64,000 nt of DNA from Flavobacteriaceae bacterium PRS1. GTDB taxonomy: Bacteria; Bacteroidota; Bacteroidia; Flavobacteriales; Flavobacteriaceae. Below are positions 1 through 8,758 of this stretch, in pieces (position 1 is the stretch's first letter; the number at the start of each line of letters is the position of its first letter). The notes below the pieces were generated by a model. That model saw only the letters and a list, made by a program, of their open reading frames with translations. It did not search any database and had not been told where the DNA came from. The stretch covers positions 49,814 to 113,813 of the forward strand of contig RDRZ01000005.1 of NCBI GenBank assembly GCA_003709165.1, read 5' to 3'. The position numbers and the translations under genes are program-made.

Positions 1-122
1 GTTTCAGGATAATTCACAGTAATGGATTGCGTTTTAGTTTTTTCGTCTTGTTTACAGGAAAAAAGAAATAGTATTAGGATGAGAGAAATTACGAGATTCT
101 TCGTTTTGAATTTTTTAAGAAT
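1..122 (-). CDS. Lipoprotein, N-terminal part only (runs off the window)
   Basis: Reading the minus strand from 122 gives a short basic stretch, a hydrophobic run (LVISLILILFLFSC) and a lipobox Cys followed by KQDEK, which is a typical Bacteroidota lipoprotein signal with an acidic residue just after the Cys. There is no ATG, GTG or TTG between the upstream in-frame stop and the signal peptide. The only near-start codon is ATT at 120-122, which would give MLKKFKTKNLV. The gene starts about 30 bases after asd and could be co-transcribed with it. The mature part lies outside the window, so the function is unknown. A rare ATT start, or a damaged start codon, are both possible. Confidence 0.5.
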   Translation of the reverse strand, partial: MLKKFKTKNLVISLILILFLFSCKQDEKTKTQSITVNYPE

Positions 123-154
123 TTTTTAAAGATACTATAAAACAAAGAAAGAAT

Positions 155-1144
155 TTAAACCAAGTTGTTTTCTACTAAATACTCTGCAATTTGAATGGTA
201 TTTGTAGCAGCTCCTTTGCGAAGGTTATCACTCACAATCCAAAGGTTTAACGAATTTGGTTGCGATTCATCGCGTCGTATTCTGCCAACAAAAACATCAT
301 CTTTTCCATGCGCATAAATTGGCATTGGATATACATTAATATCGGGATTGTCCTGTACGGTTACACCAGAAGTATCATTTAATAAGGCTCTTATATCAGT
401 GATTTCAAAATCAGTTTCAAATTCAATATTAACAGATTCGCTGTGACCACCAGATGTTGGAATTCTTACAGCAGTAGCTGTTACAGCTATGGTTTTATCG
501 TCAAGAATTTTTTGAGTTTCTCGCACTAGTTTCATCTCTTCTTTGGTATAACCATTATCTTCAAACACGTCACAATGTGGCAAAGCATTTTGATGAATAG
601 GATAAGGATAAGCCATTTCCCCTTTAATACCAGCAAGTTCATTTTCTAACTGTTTAACAGCTTTTACTCCTGTACCAGAAATGGATTGATAGGTCGAAAC
701 TACAATGCGCTTAATTTTATATTTTTTGTGTAATGGAGCTAAAACCATCACCATTTGTATCGTTGAGCAATTCGGATTCGCTATTATTTTATCTTCTCTC
801 GTAAGTTGATTTGCATTAATTTCAGGAACAACTAATTTTATATTTTGATACATTCGCCAAGCCGAAGAATTATCGATAACAGTTGTTCCAACTTCGGAGA
901 ATTTTGGAGCCCATTCCAGAGAAATGCTTGCTCCGGCAGAAAACAAAGCAATATTTGGAGACATTGAAACAGCAGTTTCAAGACCAACTACTTTATGATC
1001 TTTGTTTTTAAATAAAATTATTTTCCCAACAGATTTTTCTGAAGCAACAAGAATTAATTCAGTTATAGAAAAATTACGTTCTGCAAGAACTTTAAGCATA
1101 ACTTCGCCTACCATCCCAGTGGCTCCAACTACAGCTATTTTCAT
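155..1144 (-). CDS. asd: Aspartate-semialdehyde dehydrogenase
   Basis: Reduces L-aspartyl-4-phosphate to aspartate semialdehyde with NADPH, the branch step to lysine/diaminopimelate, threonine and methionine. The protein begins MKIAVVGATGMVG, the Rossmann dinucleotide-binding loop, and carries NPNCST near residue 126, where the Cys is the catalytic nucleophile. A HSESV-type segment around residue 240 fits the active-site His region. I chose the ATG at 1144, giving 329 residues, because the family starts directly on the Rossmann strand; an upstream ATG at 1168 would add eight unlikely residues and overlap the promoter. Its neighbours, decayed mscL and alr, lie on the same strand. The call is firm. 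Confidence 0.95.
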   Translation of the reverse strand: MKIAVVGATGMVGEVMLKVLAERNFSITELILVASEKSVGKIILFKNKDHKVVGLETAVSMSPNIALFSAGASISLEWAPKFSEVGTTVIDNSSAWRMYQNIKLVVPEINANQLTREDKIIANPNCSTIQMVMVLAPLHKKYKIKRIVVSTYQSISGTGVKAVKQLENELAGIKGEMAYPYPIHQNALPHCDVFEDNGYTKEEMKLVRETQKILDDKTIAVTATAVRIPTSGGHSESVNIEFETDFEITDIRALLNDTSGVTVQDNPDINVYPMPIYAHGKDDVFVGRIRRDESQPNSLNLWIVSDNLRKGAATNTIQIAEYLVENNLV

Positions 1145-1165
1145 TTTTATATTATGATTAAAAAA

Positions 1166-1173
1166 CAAAAGTA
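1166..1173 (-). promoter_or_regulatory. Bacteroidota -7 promoter element for asd
   Basis: The minus strand reads TACTTTTG, an exact fit to the Bacteroidota -7 consensus TAnnTTTG, 22 bases before the chosen asd start. No clear -33 TTTG lies at the right distance. The position supports the ATG at 1144, because the longer ORF start at 1168 would fall inside this element. Confidence 0.5.
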
Positions 1174-1275
1174 ATTATTTATTCATTTTGGAAGTTTAAA
1201 AACATAAATAAAAAAAATTCTAATACAAAGTGATTTAGTTAATAAAAGATGTAGTGTGGGAAATACTAAACAAAA

Positions 1276-1401
1276 TTATTTCATCAATAAATCTCTAATT
1301 TTTGCAAGTAAATCATTGCCTGTAGGTTCTGCTGGTGGAACTTCTTCATCAGGAGCTTTAGTTTTGTTATATGCCTTAACAATTAAAAATATAAATATCA
1401 T
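1276..1401 (-). pseudogene. mscL: mscL remnant (C-terminal third of a large-conductance mechanosensitive channel)
   Basis: The minus strand encodes 41 residues starting MIFIFLIVKAYNKTK and ending NDLLAKIRDLLMK. This matches the end of the second membrane helix, the charged linker and the C-terminal bundle helix (consensus like LLxEIRDLL) of MscL, a channel of about 130-150 residues that relieves osmotic shock. The pore helix TM1, the periplasmic loop and most of TM2 are missing. A TAG sits three codons upstream of the ATG, and the alr stop codon is only 15 bases upstream of it, so there is no room for the rest. It lies between alr and asd. A translated product could not form a channel. Confidence 0.75.
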
Positions 1402-1415
1402 ATAGCACTAAATAA

Positions 1416-2522
1416 TTATTTGATTATTAAGCGTTTAATACGTTGAGAAATGGCTGTAATTATTTCGTAAGAAATGGATTTAGTGGCTGCAGCAAAATTT
1501 TCGGCAGACGTATGTTCTCCAAAAATTATGACTTCATCTCCTTCATTACAATCTATATTAGTAATATTAACCATAAGCATATCCATACATACATTTCCAA
1601 TAATTGGTGCTTGTTTTCCATTAATAATTACAAAACCGTTTCCATTTCCATATTGTCTGACAATACCATCAGCATGACCAATAGGTATTGTTGCTGTTTT
1701 TTGAAAGGATTTGCTTTTATATGCTCGGTTATAGCCTACAGTTTCATCTTTTTCAATAAGATGAATTTGTGAAATCACAGATTTTAAAGTTGCTATTGGT
1801 CTAAAATTTTTATTTTCTATTGAAGAGTTTCCGAAGCCATATAAACCAATACCACATCTAACCATATCTAAATGTGCTTCAGGATAATTTAATATTCCAG
1901 AGGTATTGCAAATATGAAGTATGAGTTTGTAACCAATCTTACCCTCAAATGCTTTAGTGATAGTTTTAAAACTTTCAATCTGGTTTAAAGTAAAATAGGT
2001 TTCATTCAAATCTTCGCTTGCTGCTAAATGAGAAAAAAGAGATTTCACTTTTATAACATTAGTTTCATTCACTTTTGAAACAATATAATCCACATCGTTT
2101 TTTCCAAACCCTAGCCGGTTTAATCCTGTATTAAATTTAATATGGATAGGATAGTCTTTCTGATTTTTTTCAGAAGCAATACTGACAAACTCGTTCAGGA
2201 CTTTTGCACTATATAAACTCGGTTCTAAACAATTATCAATAAGAGATTTAAAGTTTATAGGTTGAGGGTGTAATACTAAAATGGGTTTTGTAATTCTTGC
2301 TTTTCGTAAAACAACCCCTTCGCTTGTATAAGCAACAGCAAAATAATCAACATCAAGATCTTGAAGATATTTAGCAACAACACAAGCATCGCTTCCATAT
2401 CCAAAAGCCTTTACAACTACCATTAGTTTAGTGCTGTTATTGATTTTAGATGTTATATACTCGAAATTGTGCCGAAGTGCTTTTAAATTTATTTCAAGTA
2501 TAGTTTCGTGTGCTTTAGGCAT
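1416..2522 (-). CDS. alr: Alanine racemase
   Basis: PLP enzyme converting L- to D-alanine for peptidoglycan. The protein has 368 residues, a normal length. Near the N-terminus it has [10 protein letters not shown], the family's PLP-lysine motif (usually VxKANAYGHG) with the lysine at residue 38. The second-domain tyrosine motif appears as ETVGYNRAY, and [11 protein letters not shown] is the conserved metal/substrate-loop region. The start [12 protein letters not shown] fits the family and overlaps the end of tdk by eight bases, so the two genes are translationally coupled in a tdk-alr unit. Downstream lies the mscL remnant. In this lineage the alanine racemase domain is often fused to MurF; here it stands alone. 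Confidence 0.95.
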   Translation of the reverse strand: MPKAHETILEINLKALRHNFEYITSKINNSTKLMVVVKAFGYGSDACVVAKYLQDLDVDYFAVAYTSEGVVLRKARITKPILVLHPQPINFKSLIDNCLEPSLYSAKVLNEFVSIASEKNQKDYPIHIKFNTGLNRLGFGKNDVDYIVSKVNETNVIKVKSLFSHLAASEDLNETYFTLNQIESFKTITKAFEGKIGYKLILHICNTSGILNYPEAHLDMVRCGIGLYGFGNSSIENKNFRPIATLKSVISQIHLIEKDETVGYNRAYKSKSFQKTATIPIGHADGIVRQYGNGNGFVIINGKQAPIIGNVCMDMLMVNITNIDCNEGDEVIIFGEHTSAENFAAATKSISYEIITAISQRIKRLIIK

Positions 2523-3162
2523 TTGTACTTTTCGCTTTAGCAGGAACTTCTATAGCATCATTAACTTTAATATTACGGACTTTGTCACGTAGCATAACTT
2601 TGTAATAAGCTGCTCGACTTAAAGGTTCGTACTCATCAACTTCGCCCAGTAATACAAGAGCATCGCTTTTTCCTTTTCTGTAACTGTATTGTGCCAGATT
2701 ACCAGTTCTTGTGCAAACTGCGTGTACCTTAGTTACATATTCGGCAGTTGCCATTAAAGCAGGCATTGGACCAAAAGGATTTCCTTTAAAATCCATATCG
2801 AGACCAGCAACAATAACCCGAATACCTTTATTGGCCAAATCGTTACAAACACGTACAATCTCATCATCAAAAAATTGGGCTTCATCAATACCAACCACGT
2901 CGCAACCATCAGCTAAAATCGGAATATTTGCAGCCGAAGGAAGAGAAGTTGATGGAATCTCATTTTCGTCGTGAGACACAACTTTGTCTTCATCGAAACG
3001 CACATCAATTGCTGGCTTAAAAATTTCTACTTTTTGCCTTGCAAATTTGGCGCGTTTAAGCCGACGTATCAATTCTTCTGTTTTACCAGAGAACATAGAA
3101 CCGCAAATTACTTCAATCCAACCAAATTGTTCTTTCTGATTTACTGTATTTTCAAGAAACAT
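2515..3162 (-). CDS. tdk: Thymidine kinase (type II)
   Basis: Phosphorylates thymidine with ATP in the salvage pathway. 215 residues. The P-loop GSMFSGKT is at residues 21-28 and the Walker B-like DEAQFF near residue 120. The lasso/zinc region reads [20 protein letters not shown]: the first zinc Cys is kept but the second of the usual CxxC is Thr, and no CxxH-type pair follows near the C-terminus ([11 protein letters not shown]). The structural zinc site of the family therefore seems absent. The gene overlaps alr downstream and diverges from the conserved hypothetical at 3272. The start at 3162 is the first ATG and gives the usual short N-terminal extension. Confidence 0.93.
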   Translation of the reverse strand: MFLENTVNQKEQFGWIEVICGSMFSGKTEELIRRLKRAKFARQKVEIFKPAIDVRFDEDKVVSHDENEIPSTSLPSAANIPILADGCDVVGIDEAQFFDDEIVRVCNDLANKGIRVIVAGLDMDFKGNPFGPMPALMATAEYVTKVHAVCTRTGNLAQYSYRKGKSDALVLLGEVDEYEPLSRAAYYKVMLRDKVRNIKVNDAIEVPAKAKSTNA

Positions 3163-3271
3163 TTTGTAATTTTAACACTAAAACAAAGCGAATATTCGTT
3201 TGTATAAAGGTGATGTAAATGTATTAAAAAACAAAACCCTAAATTGGATTAAATTTAAAAATTTTAAACAG

Positions 3272-4015
3272 ATGAAAAAGAAGTTAGAATCAGAATTAAT
3301 TAGTATTGCTAACAGGATTCTTAAATTAAAAGGAAAAGAGGATGTTATTAAAATGCATACCGAAGTTACTGCTCTTTATGAAAAGTTGACGACCTTAAAG
3401 TTTGCTCATGAGAATTTTGAAGACGATATACCAATAATTGGTCGAGATTCTTCTTTTTTTGAAATGCTCGATGAAGCGTTTAATAATAAAGTAAGCGATA
3501 TTATTGAAGTCGATGACAAAACATATATTAATGTAGATGAAAATGATGATGATATTATGGAGCCGGTTATCGAGAAAATAAAGGATATGGTAGCACAAAT
3601 GCCTTTTGAGACAGAAGAAGTAGATGTAATTTTTGAAGAAGCTATTCCGAAACCCCAATTTCATAAGAATAATCTTGAAGAACTTACGGAAGGTTTTTCT
3701 GAAACGCCTGTTTTTGAGCCTGTTTCAAAATCAGAAAACGAATCAATAAAGGATAATAAAAAATCGCTCAATGATAAATTAAAAAGGAAAGATTTGGTTG
3801 TAGATTTAAATGACAGACTAGCCTTTATAAAACATCTTTTTAATGGCAAAAGCAAAGATTACGAACGTGTAATATCACAAATTAGCACATCCAATTCTTT
3901 TAAAGAAGCAACTCATTTAATTCAAGAGATTATTAAACCAGATTATAACGGTTGGACTGGAAAAGAAGAATACGAAGAACGTTTTATGGAACTAATTGAA
4001 AGCAAGTTTAGCTAA
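3272..4015 (+). CDS. Conserved hypothetical protein, acidic
   Basis: I do not recognise a named domain. From the ATG at 3272 the protein has 247 residues: an N-terminal helical part (KLESELISIANRILKL), a long acidic and probably disordered middle (residues about 60-170, rich in D, E, S, K), and a folded-looking C-terminus (LNDRLAFIKHLFNGKS ... YNGWTGKEEYEERFMEL). Similar proteins with a conserved C-terminal block are common in Bacteroidota genomes. The open frame extends 24 codons upstream, but that part is basic and poorly gene-like. It diverges from tdk and is followed 20 bases later by a broken DoxX-like gene and then rsmI, which suggests one transcript. Confidence 0.8.
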   Translation: MKKKLESELISIANRILKLKGKEDVIKMHTEVTALYEKLTTLKFAHENFEDDIPIIGRDSSFFEMLDEAFNNKVSDIIEVDDKTYINVDENDDDIMEPVIEKIKDMVAQMPFETEEVDVIFEEAIPKPQFHKNNLEELTEGFSETPVFEPVSKSENESIKDNKKSLNDKLKRKDLVVDLNDRLAFIKHLFNGKSKDYERVISQISTSNSFKEATHLIQEIIKPDYNGWTGKEEYEERFMELIESKFS

Positions 4016-4035
4016 AAGTTTTCGAGCACGTATAA

Positions 4036-4385
4036 ATGAAAGTTTATAAAATAATTTATTGGGCAGCCACAATTTTTTTGTGCTTATTGATGCTATATTC
4101 TTCATCGATGTATTTTACCAAAACCGAAATGGTAAAAGATTTTTTTGAAAGCTTAGGTTACCCAACTTATATTGTTATTCCGTTAGCAGTTGCAAAAACA
4201 TTAGGAGTAATTATAATTTTATGGCGTAAAAGTATTTGGCTAACCGAATGGGCTTATCAGGGTTTTTCTTTGATATGGTGTTAGCCAGTTTTGCACACTA
4301 TTTTGAAAATCAAGGTATAGGATTGTCGGTTTATGGTTTAATTTTGCTAATAATTTCATACTACTTGGGTAAAACAGTTAGGTAA
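4036..4385 (+). pseudogene. DoxX-like membrane protein, frameshifted
   Basis: The first frame encodes three hydrophobic segments and the DoxX-family feel (LYSSSMYFTKTEMVKDFFESLGYP, LAVAKTLGVIIIL, LTEWAYQG) and then hits a stop at 4282-4284. The other frame continues the family pattern right after the break: FFDMVLASFAHYFENQG and a fourth membrane segment LILLIISYYLG, ending at 4385, just before rsmI. The shift maps to the run of five Ts at 4263-4267; one more T would restore a protein of about 116 residues. It may be a true inactivation, a slippage-prone site or a base-calling error in a homopolymer. DoxX-like proteins are small four-helix membrane proteins of uncertain role. Confidence 0.75.
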
Positions 4386-4388
4386 TAA

Positions 4389-5060
4389 ATGAATAAACTT
4401 TATATAGTTCCTACACCAATAGGAAACTTAGAAGACATTACTTTAAGAGCTATTAAGGTTTTAAAGGAAGTCGATTTAATTCTTGCTGAAGACACTCGTA
4501 CTTCTGGAAAACTACTGAAACATTTTGAGATTAGTACTCAAATGCAATCACACCATATGCACAACGAGCATAAAACTGTTGATGCGATTATTCAAAAATT
4601 GAAAAGCGGAATTCCAATAGCTTTAATTAGTGACGCTGGAACTCCAGCAATTTCCGATCCAGGATTTTTACTAATACGCGCTTGTGTAGAACATAATATT
4701 GAAGTCGATTGCCTTCCGGGTGCAACAGCTTTTGTGCCTGCTTTAGTAAACTCAGGATTACCAAATAATAAATTTGTGTTTGAAGGATTTCTTCCGGTAA
4801 AAAAAGGGAGACAAACAAGATTAAAACTATTAGCTCAAGAAACCAGAACCATAATCTTTTACGAATCACCACATAAACTCATTAAAACCCTTGCTCATTT
4901 TTGTAAATATTTTGGCGAAGACAGACCAATTTCAGTATCGAGAGAGTTAACAAAACTCTATGAAGAAACCATTAGAGGGACAGCAAAAGAAATTTTGGAA
5001 CACTACACAAATAAACCACCAAAAGGTGAGATTGTAATTGTTGTTGCTGGTAGAAAGTGA
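4389..5060 (+). CDS. rsmI: 16S rRNA (cytidine(1402)-2'-O)-methyltransferase
   Basis: Uses S-adenosylmethionine to methylate the 2'-OH of C1402 in 16S rRNA, tuning decoding. The protein has 223 residues. It shows the family signatures at the N-terminus, LYIVPTPIGNLEDITLRAI and LAEDTRTS, and the SAM-binding glycine segment ISDAGTPAISDPG near residue 80, then FEGFLPVKKG and YESPHKL. It lacks the extra C-terminal domain of longer relatives. It starts four bases after the restored end of the DoxX-like frame and is convergent with the helicase gene at 5099. Confidence 0.95.
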   Translation: MNKLYIVPTPIGNLEDITLRAIKVLKEVDLILAEDTRTSGKLLKHFEISTQMQSHHMHNEHKTVDAIIQKLKSGIPIALISDAGTPAISDPGFLLIRACVEHNIEVDCLPGATAFVPALVNSGLPNNKFVFEGFLPVKKGRQTRLKLLAQETRTIIFYESPHKLIKTLAHFCKYFGEDRPISVSRELTKLYEETIRGTAKEILEHYTNKPPKGEIVIVVAGRK

Positions 5061-5098
5061 TTTGTTTATCCTATAATTGTTTTTACTCATTAACAATA

Positions 5099-7537
5099 TT
5101 ATCTATCCGTGTTTTCTCTACTTACCATTCTAATTTCATTATAGGTAAATTTATCGTCAATCTTATTTTTTAATTCTGAGACGCTTTCAAAGCTTATGTT
5201 TTTTATGAGTTTTTTAAGTTCCAGATATTTTTCTTTAGGCATCAAGTCTGTAACTTTTAATTTTCCTGCATTTACAAACTTTATAAGATGTGATTCTATG
5301 GTACCGATAACCAAACCGCGTTTTTTAGAAATTTCTGGAATGGTCAAACCTTCTTTAAAAAACTGAAATGAAATTAAATGCGTCTCTCCTTTTTTTGGAG
5401 CTGTATTTTCTGTCGCATCTTCTTGAGGTTCAATATCATTTTGTTCACAATATCTTTGAATAGCTTCCAGAATTACATCGCCATATTTTTGTATTCTTAC
5501 TTTACCCATTCCGTTTATTGCTTGAAGTTGTTTGGTTGTTGTTGGCAATAATTCACACATTTCGTACAATGATTTTTGAGTAAAAACCTGATAATGTTCT
5601 ACATCTAATTCTTCAGCAAAAGCACCACGTAAGCCTCGCAATGCAGCAAATAAAACAGGATGTTTTGTTGTGGCAGTATATTCTTTTTTAACAGGAACAG
5701 CTTTGCTTTTTTGCAAGATTGCTTTTGCTCGTAATTCTAAATATTTGGTAGTTGAAAAGGCTTCTTTTAGTCCGTAAAGGCAAAACAACTTATTTGTTAA
5801 GTGTTCGTCAAGTAGTTGTAACTGTTTTTTGAAATCTTTTTCAACAGCTTTATTTTCGGTCGAATATGTAAGTTTATCTAAAGGGGTTTTAATTTTTTCT
5901 TCTGTATGTTTTATAAAATATACCAACGCTTTTTTAATTCGCTCTTGAATAACACTATCTTTTTCTGGCACTAAAACATCTGCATATAAATTTTTTAATT
6001 GAATTCCAAAACTATTACTAATCTGTAGTAATTTAGTAATCCCTTCATCTTTAATGCTTGTTAATGGCTCAATGATATGTCCTTGCAAACTGGTTTTATT
6101 GTTGTAATAAATGTCTATCAGGCGTTTTACAGGATATAAAAAGACATAAAAATCGAACAACTCTTTAATAAGGTTAAGCTGAAAATTTTTCTGTGATTCA
6201 TTTAATGTATCTACATTAGGCTGATTTTCTTCTACATTTTTATTGAAAGAAATCACTCTGGTATCGCTAATAATACTTGTTGCGCTAATCGGGCTTTTTA
6301 GCACAATTCCTTCAAGAGTTCTGCATCGACTTAAAGCAACGTAAGTTTGTCCGTGAGTAAAAGATGCTTTGGTATCAATAATTGCTTTTTCAAAAGTTAA
6401 GCCTTGACTTTTATGGATGGTAATTGCCCAAGCCAATCGGAGTGGAATTTGTGAAAAAGAACCTGTAATATGTTCTGAAATCTCTTTGGTGTCTTGATTA
6501 ATGGAATAGTTTACATTCTCCCAAGTTTCAGCAGTAGTTACAATATCTTCATCATCTTCTGGACAAGACACGAAAGCCTCATCTTTAGACAAGGACACAA
6601 TTTTACCAATTTTACCATTAAAATATCTTTTTTCGTGCGAGCTGTCATTCTTAATAAACATCACTTGAGCACCTACTTTTAGTTCTAATTTTTCGTGAGT
6701 AGGAAAAGAGTATTCAGGAAATTTGCCTTCTACTTCAGCTTTAAAGATTACAGATTTACTTTTTATTTTTTTTAACTCCTCAAGATTCATATCATTAGCT
6801 CTGTTGTTATGAGTTGTTAAAGTTATAAATCCGTCGTCTTTATCTGGCTTAAAATCCGGAAGGTATCGTGCGTTTAAATCGTCAGCCGATTTTTGAGAGA
6901 GTTTATTATTTCTAATCTCGTTAAGTATTTTGATAAATTTCAGATTATCTTGCCTGTAAATATGCTTCAATTCAATATTTATGACATTGCATTGCTTAAA
7001 AGCCTTACTACTAAAAAAATACGGTGTTGTGTAGTAGGGATTTAACAACTGCCATTCGTTATCTTTTACTACTGGCGCCAGTTGTTGCAAGTCGCCAATC
7101 ATTAGCACTTGTACGCCTCCAAAAACTTTATTTCTGTCTTTATAACGCCGTAAAACCTGATCGATACCATCTAGCAAATCGGCACGAACCATACTAATTT
7201 CGTCAATAATTAATAGGTCTAAAGAGCGAATGACATCTATTTTATTTTTGCTAAATTTTCGTTGAAAATTAGTCTCTTTAGTTGCAGCTTTCAACAGTGA
7301 TTCTTCGGGTAGAATTGGACCAAAAGGCAGCTGAAAAAAGGAATGGATGGTTACGCCTTTGGCATTAATTGCAGCAACACCAGTTGGAGCTACAACAACT
7401 AATCGTTTTAAAGATTCGGCTTTTATAATATGTAAAAAAGTCGTTTTTCCTGTACCTGCTTTTCCTGTTAAAAAAATAGACCTGTCCGTTTTATTAACAA
7501 AATCCCAAGCCAATTCGAGTTGTATGTTTTTAGACAT
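5099..7537 (-). CDS. Pif1-type superfamily 1B DNA helicase with HRDC and helix-turn-helix C-terminus
   Basis: ATP-driven 5'-3' helicase. In order along 812 residues: Walker A GKAGTGKT at residues 25-32, a Pif1-like APTGVAA segment near 50, Walker B DEIS at 112-115, GGVQVLMIGDLQQLAPV, and the C-terminal helicase motif THGQTYVALSRCRTLEG near 400. After a helical linker comes an HRDC-like domain (FAALRGLRGAFAEE ... TTTKQLQAINGMGKVRIQKYG, about 630-705) and a winged or HTH_40-like segment (EGLTIPEISKKRGLVIGTIESHL, about 728-780). The last two domains are more usual on RecQ helicases. Pif1 enzymes resolve G-quadruplexes and stalled forks; the role here is inferred from the family. The gene stands alone, convergent with rsmI. 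Confidence 0.9.
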   Translation of the reverse strand: MSKNIQLELAWDFVNKTDRSIFLTGKAGTGKTTFLHIIKAESLKRLVVVAPTGVAAINAKGVTIHSFFQLPFGPILPEESLLKAATKETNFQRKFSKNKIDVIRSLDLLIIDEISMVRADLLDGIDQVLRRYKDRNKVFGGVQVLMIGDLQQLAPVVKDNEWQLLNPYYTTPYFFSSKAFKQCNVINIELKHIYRQDNLKFIKILNEIRNNKLSQKSADDLNARYLPDFKPDKDDGFITLTTHNNRANDMNLEELKKIKSKSVIFKAEVEGKFPEYSFPTHEKLELKVGAQVMFIKNDSSHEKRYFNGKIGKIVSLSKDEAFVSCPEDDEDIVTTAETWENVNYSINQDTKEISEHITGSFSQIPLRLAWAITIHKSQGLTFEKAIIDTKASFTHGQTYVALSRCRTLEGIVLKSPISATSIISDTRVISFNKNVEENQPNVDTLNESQKNFQLNLIKELFDFYVFLYPVKRLIDIYYNNKTSLQGHIIEPLTSIKDEGITKLLQISNSFGIQLKNLYADVLVPEKDSVIQERIKKALVYFIKHTEEKIKTPLDKLTYSTENKAVEKDFKKQLQLLDEHLTNKLFCLYGLKEAFSTTKYLELRAKAILQKSKAVPVKKEYTATTKHPVLFAALRGLRGAFAEELDVEHYQVFTQKSLYEMCELLPTTTKQLQAINGMGKVRIQKYGDVILEAIQRYCEQNDIEPQEDATENTAPKKGETHLISFQFFKEGLTIPEISKKRGLVIGTIESHLIKFVNAGKLKVTDLMPKEKYLELKKLIKNISFESVSELKNKIDDKFTYNEIRMVSRENTDR

Positions 7538-7641
7538 CTATCACAAGCACTTTATTTATAGGTGTTTCTTTTTAACTATATTATCCAAAGTTATTATTCG
7601 TTTATTCATAGCAAAAAAATCAAAAATCGTCAATCAAAAAT

Positions 7642-8232
7642 CTAACCATGTTTTCCTTTTTCCCAACCATGTTTTCCTAAGTATTTCTCGCCACTTTCAA
7701 CAGCGCCTTCTTCTATTGAAGTTCCCATTGAATCATTCCAACGGTTAAGATAACCAAACATAGAAATTACACCAAGCATTTCTACAATTTCGCCTTCGTC
7801 CCAATACTTGTATAATTCTTCTTTAATCTTTTCATCGACTGAATTTGGTATTTGCGAAGCAGCTAAAGAAAAATTAAGTGCTGCACGCTCGGCTTCCGAA
7901 AAAGCAGGATGTGTTCTGTATTCCCAAATATTATCTAATTGTTCTTGTTCTGCTCCATAACGTTCGGCAGCTCTAATTGCATGTGCTTGACAATATCTGC
8001 AACCAGAGGAATTACTGCTTACCCAGGCAATCATACGTTTTAAGGCTGAAGTTACACGACCCTCATTTACCATAACAGCTTTATTTAAGTTGATAAACGC
8101 TTTACTAATTGCAGGACGGCGCTGCATGGTAAGTACCGAATTTGGACAGAATCCAAGTGTTTCATTAAAGAATTCTGCGAGTTCTTGAGTCTCTTTATTA
8201 TAGTCTGCTGATAAAGGTGTTACTAAAGGCAT
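7642..8232 (-). CDS. Carboxymuconolactone decarboxylase / AhpD-like protein
   Basis: An alkylhydroperoxidase-like fold protein of 196 residues. The redox motif is seen as SSGCRYCQAHAIRAAERYG, a CxxC followed three residues later by His, as in AhpD. Residues TMQRRPAISKAFINLNKAVM before it and HPAFSEAERAALNFSLA after it are typical of the family. The start is the ATG at 8232 (MPLVTPLSADYNKE); the open frame runs on upstream to 8490 only because it lies antisense to the OsmC-like gene. It diverges from that gene, and the pairing of two peroxide-defence type proteins suggests a shared oxidative or electrophile stress role, which is inference. Confidence 0.88.
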   Translation of the reverse strand: MPLVTPLSADYNKETQELAEFFNETLGFCPNSVLTMQRRPAISKAFINLNKAVMVNEGRVTSALKRMIAWVSSNSSGCRYCQAHAIRAAERYGAEQEQLDNIWEYRTHPAFSEAERAALNFSLAASQIPNSVDEKIKEELYKYWDEGEIVEMLGVISMFGYLNRWNDSMGTSIEEGAVESGEKYLGKHGWEKGKHG

Positions 8233-8299
8233 TTTATTATATTTTATAAGTTTATTATTGGTATTTTTGAATGAACAAGAAACAAAAAATTCTTTAAAT

Positions 8300-8722
8300 A
8301 TGTCGAATATAGTTACAACACATTGGAAAGGCGGAATGCAATTCGAGTCTGACAATCCGAGTGGAAAAACCGTTGTTATGGACACTAATGTAGAGGGAAG
8401 TGACACACGTTTTGGCTTATCACCAAAAGCAATGATGCTTTCAGCTATTGCTGGTTGTTCAGGAATAGATATTGTACCACTACTTGACAAAATGAGAGTT
8501 GTGATTGATGATTTTAAAATGGTGATAAAAGGAGAACTTACTGATGAACATCCAAAATATTATCATAGAGTAACCGTTGATTATCATTTTTATGGTAAAG
8601 AGTTAAACGAAATAAAAATAAAAAAAGCAGTTGACTTGTCTGTAGAAAAATATTGTGGTGTTATGGAAATGTTTCGTCGCTTTGCTGAAATAAAAACGAA
8701 TATTCACATTCATAATAAATAG
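8300..8722 (+). CDS. OsmC-family peroxiredoxin-like protein
   Basis: OsmC/Ohr-type protein of 140 residues, a family that reduces organic hydroperoxides or binds similar ligands through two cysteines. The conserved pattern is visible: a first strand block (HWKGGMQFE, DTNVEGSDTRFGLSPKAMML), the Cys of SAIAGCSGIDIVPLL near residue 54, and the second Cys of VEKYCGVMEMFRR near residue 118. The ATG at 8300 gives the family-like start MSNIVTTHW; the frame opens earlier at 8258 but those residues overlap the divergent promoter region. recJ follows 36 bases later on the same strand. Confidence 0.88.
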   Translation: MSNIVTTHWKGGMQFESDNPSGKTVVMDTNVEGSDTRFGLSPKAMMLSAIAGCSGIDIVPLLDKMRVVIDDFKMVIKGELTDEHPKYYHRVTVDYHFYGKELNEIKIKKAVDLSVEKYCGVMEMFRRFAEIKTNIHIHNK

Positions 8723-8758
8723 AGCAAATTTTCCCTTTAGGGAAATTAAAAGTGGCGT

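Noticed and set aside
1443..1772. 109-codon plus-strand ORF
   Set aside because: Antisense to alr; composition is not protein-like and no start region is visible.
7642..8490. 282-codon open frame on the minus strand
   Set aside because: Only the part from the ATG at 8232 codes for the AhpD-like protein; the extra 86 codons are antisense to the OsmC-like gene and have no family match.
8730..8745. TTTCCC-TTTA-GGGAAA hairpin between the OsmC-like gene and recJ as a terminator
   Set aside because: No T-run follows the stem and recJ is read in the same direction directly after it, so termination is unlikely.
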